Source of the DNA: an uncultured Muribaculaceae bacterium
GTDB lineage: Bacteria > Bacteroidota > Bacteroidia > Bacteroidales > Muribaculaceae
Direction of reading: 5' to 3'
NCBI GenBank assembly: GCA_910586595.1
Contig: CAJUJB010000007.1
Span: 1 to 64,000, forward strand
DNA length: 64,000 nucleotides
The notes under the pieces are model-generated. The model did no database searches and had not been told where the DNA came from. It was given only the letters and a program-made list of their open reading frames with translations. Of the stretch, positions 61,759 through 64,000 are shown one piece after another. The translations under genes were made by a program, and so were the position numbers. How positions within the stretch are numbered: the first letter of the stretch is position 1; each line of letters opens with the position of its first letter.

Positions 61759-62196
61759 ATGAAAAAATTTCTGGCCATATTGGCAATAATCGCCCTGGCT
61801 GCCGGCTCAATGAGCGCCCGCGACAAAGTATATAATTCAGCCGAACCTCTCCCACAGGCGGCCAAGACTATGCTGGCAACATATTTCCCGTCGCAGAAGG
61901 TGAACCATGTCAAGGTTGACAGCGACGTCTTCTCCAAGGAGTACGAGGTAATTTTGAATGACGGTACGGAGGTAGACTTCAATAAAGACGGGGAGTGGAA
62001 GTCGATTGACCGCGGTCAGAAAGCGGTGCCCGCAGCCCTCGTCTTAAAGCCCATCAGCGACTTCGTTGCCGCCAATTATGCCGGTGCGAAAATTGTCGAT
62101 ATTGAAAAAGACCGCAACAGCTATGATATAACTTTGGCCAATGGAATCGAGCTGAAATTTGACCGCTCAGGCAAGTTTCTGAAGGTCGACGATTAG
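61759..62196 (+). CDS. Exported PepSY-like domain protein
   Basis: About 145 aa: a signal peptide (MKKFLAILAIIALAAGSMSA) followed by two repeats of the PepSY-like fold (YEVILNDGTEVDFNKDGEWKSID and YDITLANGIELKFDRSGKFLKVD). Such small periplasmic proteins are common in Bacteroidales; their role is unknown, with protease inhibition or ligand sensing proposed for the wider family. Lies 50 bp after the DUF6377 gene; a hairpin follows. Confidence 0.83.
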   Translation: MKKFLAILAIIALAAGSMSARDKVYNSAEPLPQAAKTMLATYFPSQKVNHVKVDSDVFSKEYEVILNDGTEVDFNKDGEWKSIDRGQKAVPAALVLKPISDFVAANYAGAKIVDIEKDRNSYDITLANGIELKFDRSGKFLKVDD

Positions 62197-62223
62197 TCAA
62201 TTCTGGACAGTTAAACCACCATT

Positions 62224-62265
62224 GCCACCGGCAGCTTCGGGTTATACTCCGACGCTGCCGGTGGC
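62224..62265 (+). terminator. Hairpin after the PepSY-like gene
   Basis: GCCACCGGCAGC (62224-62235) pairs perfectly with GCTGCCGGTGGC (62254-62265), and part of the loop pairs too (TTCGG/CCGA). There is no clean T run, so strength is uncertain. Confidence 0.6.
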
Positions 62266-62549
62266 GTGCATTTGAGGGTAGAATATGTTATAAAGCATTT
62301 TTCTACCTGAGCGGCTTTGCTGGCACTTTGATCGCCATATTGTGCCGAGCTCATATTTGCCGGGGAAGATAGGGGTCAAAATCGTAAAAAAAAGGGGCGA
62401 AATCAGTATTTATAGTCATTTTAAGCACCTCAAAACTTGCCGTATGCCTTTCTGCAATATTTGTCGACCTCAAAAAATCGCGTGTGTGATATTTTTGCAC
62501 TACAATCACATCAGGCCATGGCGGCCACCCCCTAAAAACCTTAAACCTC
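62266..62549 (+). other. Intergenic region with -7 element before the CotH-like gene
   Basis: A 284-bp A/T-rich spacer. TATTTTTG at 62490-62497 matches TAnnTTTG and would give a leader of about 45-50 nt to the ATG at 62550; the -33 is not convincing. Reading frames on the minus strand here have no supporting features. Confidence 0.5.
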
Positions 62550-64000
62550 ATGAACCGAATTCTACCAATTCTTGCAGCCTCGCTCTGTCTCTCGGCCGGT
62601 GCCGCAGAGCGCCAGCAGCTCACCTCCATTCCCACCGTCTACATCGATACTGACAACAGTGCCCCTATCACCGGAAAGGAAGATTATGTGAAGGGAACTG
62701 TAACCGTAATGAGTGACGATGACAGCGAAGTCTGCTCAGAACTGTCGATGGGCATCCGCGGGCGAGGCAATTCGACCTGGGGAATGCCTAAAAAACCTTA
62801 CCGCATAAAATTCGATTCAAAGACAAACTTTCTCAACCTTCCGGCCAAAGCCAAGAGTTGGGTTCTTCTTGCAAACTATGCCGACAAGACCCTTATGCGG
62901 AATGCTATCGCATTCGAGATAAGCGAGTATATAGGTATGGAGTATACTCCGTCGGTGAAATTTGTCGATGTAGTGCTCAACGGTGAGTATCTGGGGAACT
63001 ATATGGTGACCGACCAGACCGAAGTTGCCAAGAAACGTGTTCCTGTGGAGGAACAGGAGGAGACCGACACCGAAGAACCGGCTGTCACCGGTGGCTACCT
63101 CCTCGAGATTGATGGATTCGCCGACTCAGAACCGGTGTGGTTCTCTACTGAGCAAGGCCTGAAAGTGACTATTAAATATCCTAAGGACGACGAGATCAAT
63201 TCTGCACAGCAGGCATATATCACCGATTACGTACGTCTATTCGAGTCGAAGTTGTTTGCAAGCAATTTCACCGATGCCGAGGCCGGCTATCGCAGCATGG
63301 TCGATGAAGAAAGTCTTGTCAACTGGTACATCGCCTGTGAGCTAACTGCAAACAGCGATGCCTTCTGGAGCACCTATATATATAAGAAACGAGAGGATGC
63401 GAAGCTTTACTTCGGCCCTCTCTGGGATTTCGACATCGCCTTCAATAATGACAACCGCCTCGGTGATGCAACCCACAAGCTTATGCGCGAGCATGCCCAC
63501 AATCCACGCACATGGATTCAGCGGATGTGGAAAGATACCTGGTTCCGCACAGCGGTCAACAACCGATGGAGCGAGCTGGTAGAGTCTGGAATTGAAGAAC
63601 ATCTCCTTGCAACAATCGATGCATATGCCGAGCAGATCAATGCTTCGCAGACCATGAACTTTGATAAGTGGAAAATACTCAACAACCGCGTGTATCTTGA
63701 GAATTATCTCTTTCCCACATATCAGGGTGGCGTCGATAACCTTAAAGAATTTATTTCAGAGCGTATAGCCTTCCTTTCGGAGAGCTTCGCCGACACCGAT
63801 CCATCGACATGGGCTGTTGAAGTAAATCCCGATAGTAAATACCTTATCCGACATTCCGGCGGAGCATATCTGGCCGAGAATGGTTCGACCTGTACGCTTG
63901 CCAACGAAGCTCAGGCTTCAGAAGTTAAGTTTGTGCCTGCCGCCGATGAGCCCGGGGCGTATGGCATTGAGCTGCCCAGCGGCTCATATATGGGTAGCAA
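62550..64000 (+). CDS. CotH-family exported protein (3' end outside window)
   Basis: At least 483 codons; the gene runs past the right edge. It has a signal peptide (MNRILPILAASLCLSAGAA) and a CotH kinase-like domain: MGIRGRGNSTWGMPKKPYRIKF at about 70-92, LLANYADKTLMRNAIAFEIS, and GPLWDFDIAFNNDN with the metal-binding Asp-x-Asp. Bacillus CotH phosphorylates spore-coat proteins, and CotH-like proteins in Bacteroidetes are exported, often with carbohydrate-binding or LTD domains. The C-terminal part visible (SKYLIRHSGGAYLAENGSTC) may begin another domain. Substrate unknown. Confidence 0.85.
   Translation, partial: MNRILPILAASLCLSAGAAERQQLTSIPTVYIDTDNSAPITGKEDYVKGTVTVMSDDDSEVCSELSMGIRGRGNSTWGMPKKPYRIKFDSKTNFLNLPAKAKSWVLLANYADKTLMRNAIAFEISEYIGMEYTPSVKFVDVVLNGEYLGNYMVTDQTEVAKKRVPVEEQEETDTEEPAVTGGYLLEIDGFADSEPVWFSTEQGLKVTIKYPKDDEINSAQQAYITDYVRLFESKLFASNFTDAEAGYRSMVDEESLVNWYIACELTANSDAFWSTYIYKKREDAKLYFGPLWDFDIAFNNDNRLGDATHKLMREHAHNPRTWIQRMWKDTWFRTAVNNRWSELVESGIEEHLLATIDAYAEQINASQTMNFDKWKILNNRVYLENYLFPTYQGGVDNLKEFISERIAFLSESFADTDPSTWAVEVNPDSKYLIRHSGGAYLAENGSTCTLANEAQASEVKFVPAADEPGAYGIELPSGSYMGS

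Noticed and set aside
62351..62635. 94-codon minus-strand frame antisense to the start of the CotH-like gene
   Set aside because: It lacks any domain and overlaps the signal peptide of a well-supported gene.

Overview
The window is a stretch of chromosome from a Gram-negative member of the Bacteroidales. Three things support this. Many transcription units begin with the Bacteroidetes-type promoter (TTTG, about 19-22 bp, then TAnnTTTG), and start codons lack a clear Shine-Dalgarno sequence. The gene order is typical of the order (purH-mreB-mreC-mreD-PBP2-rodA, fur-purA, obgE-prmC-recX, prfA next to pyrF, korA-korB). The accessory genes (TonB-dependent receptors, SusE/F-like protein, GH2 and GH31 enzymes, type IX-like sorting tails, DUF6377 regulator) are those of a glycan-using gut bacterium. 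A Muribaculaceae-like host is my best guess, but it is an inference. Base 1 is not a natural boundary: bases 1-13 are the end of an Illumina adapter, so the left edge is a contig end.

From 1 to about 29 kb most genes are on the minus strand and are housekeeping: panC (cut by the contig end), mltG with an AI-2E-family permease, a frameshifted leucine-rich-repeat surface protein, prfA/DUF4153/pyrF on the plus strand, then recX-prmC-obgE. Next come a three-gene nonulosonic (legionaminic-type) acid cassette, a membrane-anchored nitroreductase with a flavinylated iron-sulfur membrane protein, an OmpA lipoprotein, the elongasome cluster (rodA, PBP2, mreD, mreC, mreB) behind purH, a DASS transporter and the 2-oxoacid:ferredoxin oxidoreductase korAB.

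From 29 to 39 kb the minus strand carries mfd, a SUI1-like factor, two small envelope proteins, ribH, a PfkB-fold protein without the usual catalytic Asp, a CBS-less KpsF-type isomerase, an uncharacterised ATP-grasp-like protein, an outer-membrane barrel and prmA. The 825-bp gap at 38.7-39.5 kb holds a structured segment ending in an intrinsic terminator and two tandem copies of a hairpin repeat.

From 39.5 to 64 kb the plus strand dominates: fur-purA, DUF1015, a His-rich exported protein with a CxxC TonB receptor, rplM-rpsI, rpsB-tsf, tRNA-Arg(TCT), a mobile-element-type polyvalent kinase fragment, a GH2 beta-galactosidase, a divergent TonB receptor/DUF362 pair, a GH31/SusE-F-like/DUF6377/PepSY cluster and a CotH-family protein cut by the right edge.

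I saw no CRISPR array, insertion sequence, integrase or complete prophage. No single locus is clearly an undescribed defence or mobile system. The better leads are the flavinylated-protein/nitroreductase pair, the TonB receptor pairs (His-rich protein; DUF362), the ATP-grasp-like operon, the pseudokinase/isomerase pair, and several structured non-coding regions.
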